DNA of 5,986 bases from contig CAZQQN010000070.1 in assembly GCA_964595485.1 (NCBI GenBank), positions 1-5,986 of the forward strand, given 5' to 3'. Source of the DNA: CAZQQN01 sp964595485 (GTDB lineage: Bacteria > Bacteroidota > Bacteroidia > CAILMK01 > CAYYUA01). The position numbers were made by a program, and so were the translations under genes. Positions 5,707 to 5,986 of this stretch are shown piece by piece; the stretch's first letter is position 1; the number at the start of each line of letters is the position of its first letter. The notes beneath the pieces were generated by a model. That model was not told the DNA's origin. It ran no database searches and saw only the letters and a list, made by a program, of their open reading frames with translations.

Positions 5707-5986
5707 TGGGGTTTACCAATCACGATTTCCGGGACGTAGTACCGGATGTGGAAGGGGTGAGGAATATGATACAAAAAAGCCGTCAAAAATACCCCGATGT
5801 TTCTTTTAAATTTTGTGAAGCACGGGAAGCTTTCAACTTATACCTATGGGATGAATACGAAATACCGCGTTCTAATATTTTTAATTACCATTTTTCCCGG
5901 GGGGCTAATGATAAACAGGTTAAATTAACCATTCAGGCAAAAGATAAGTTATTCGGGCCTCAACCATTTTTAGCCCTGAGGACAAA
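5706..5986 (+). CDS. Continuation of the deacetylase-like protein, C-terminal part, cut by right edge
   Basis: From ATG 5706 (in a frame open back to 5661) the sequence encodes at least 93 residues beginning MGFTNHDFRDVVPDVEGVRN and running off the window at LALRT. It reads as the natural continuation of the preceding frame: TNHDFRD adds another His/Asp-rich block, and FKFCEAREAFNLYLWDEY resembles the helix that closes such domains. The ATG overlaps the upstream TAA as TAATG, so re-initiation as a separate small gene is formally possible. However, the upstream part then ends abruptly in mid-domain, so a one-base frameshift (mutation or sequencing error) is the better explanation. The full protein would exceed about 365 residues. 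Confidence 0.75.
   Translation, partial: MGFTNHDFRDVVPDVEGVRNMIQKSRQKYPDVSFKFCEAREAFNLYLWDEYEIPRSNIFNYHFSRGANDKQVKLTIQAKDKLFGPQPFLALRT

Noticed and set aside
5173..5719. Minus-strand frames of 65 and 87 codons opposite the last gene
   Set aside because: They are antisense to a convincingly coding region, have no motifs and are explained as shadow frames.

Overview
The window looks like a surface-glycan (nonulosonic acid) biosynthesis segment from a Bacteroidota-type bacterium. The evidence for the host is indirect: the DNA is moderately AT-rich, the starts mostly lack Shine-Dalgarno sequences, and the protein flavour and gene order are familiar from marine and environmental Bacteroidota. No rRNA, tRNA, CRISPR array or transposase gene is visible. 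All confident genes lie on the + strand.

Layout. Bases 1-314 hold no confident gene. They contain a striking 73-bp palindromic element (159-231), a 12-bp direct repeat (114-125 and 288-299) and a doubtful leftward open frame that runs off the left edge. Next comes a tightly packed four-gene run: a NeuC/LegG-type hydrolysing 2-epimerase (to 1424), a NeuD/PglD-type acyltransferase (1424-2056), a PtmE-type CBS-plus-nucleotidyltransferase protein (2046-3098) and a PAPS-type sulfotransferase (3099-4001). These genes overlap or abut, by 1 nt, 11 nt and 0 nt. A 145-bp spacer (4002-4146) follows, with two related hairpins and an apparent relic of an earlier neuA start. Then come a NeuA/LegF-type CMP-sugar synthetase (4147-4842) and a polysaccharide-deacetylase-like protein (from 4894) that is broken by a frameshift near 5696-5700 and continues off the right edge.

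How the genes fit together. The hydrolysing epimerase, the NeuD-like acyltransferase and the CMP-sugar synthetase are three parts of a sialic-acid-like (NulO) pathway. The CBS-nucleotidyltransferase resembles Campylobacter PtmE, which feeds the GDP-sugar route to legionaminic acid, so legionaminic acid or a derivative is a better guess than N-acetylneuraminate. The condensing synthase (NeuB/LegI) and the dehydratase/aminotransferase pair are not in the window. The sulfotransferase within the run suggests that the NulO or its glycan is sulfated, but this is inference.

Quality notes. A run of 10 Ns (3291-3300) falls immediately after the sulfotransferase P-loop and is probably an artificial scaffold spacer, because joining the flanks across a shared GG restores the usual family sequence. 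The frameshift in the last gene fits loss of one A from a short A run. I see no clear evidence of a wholly new system. The most interesting non-routine items are the ghost neuA start, the twin hairpins, the 73-bp palindrome and the sulfotransferase placement.
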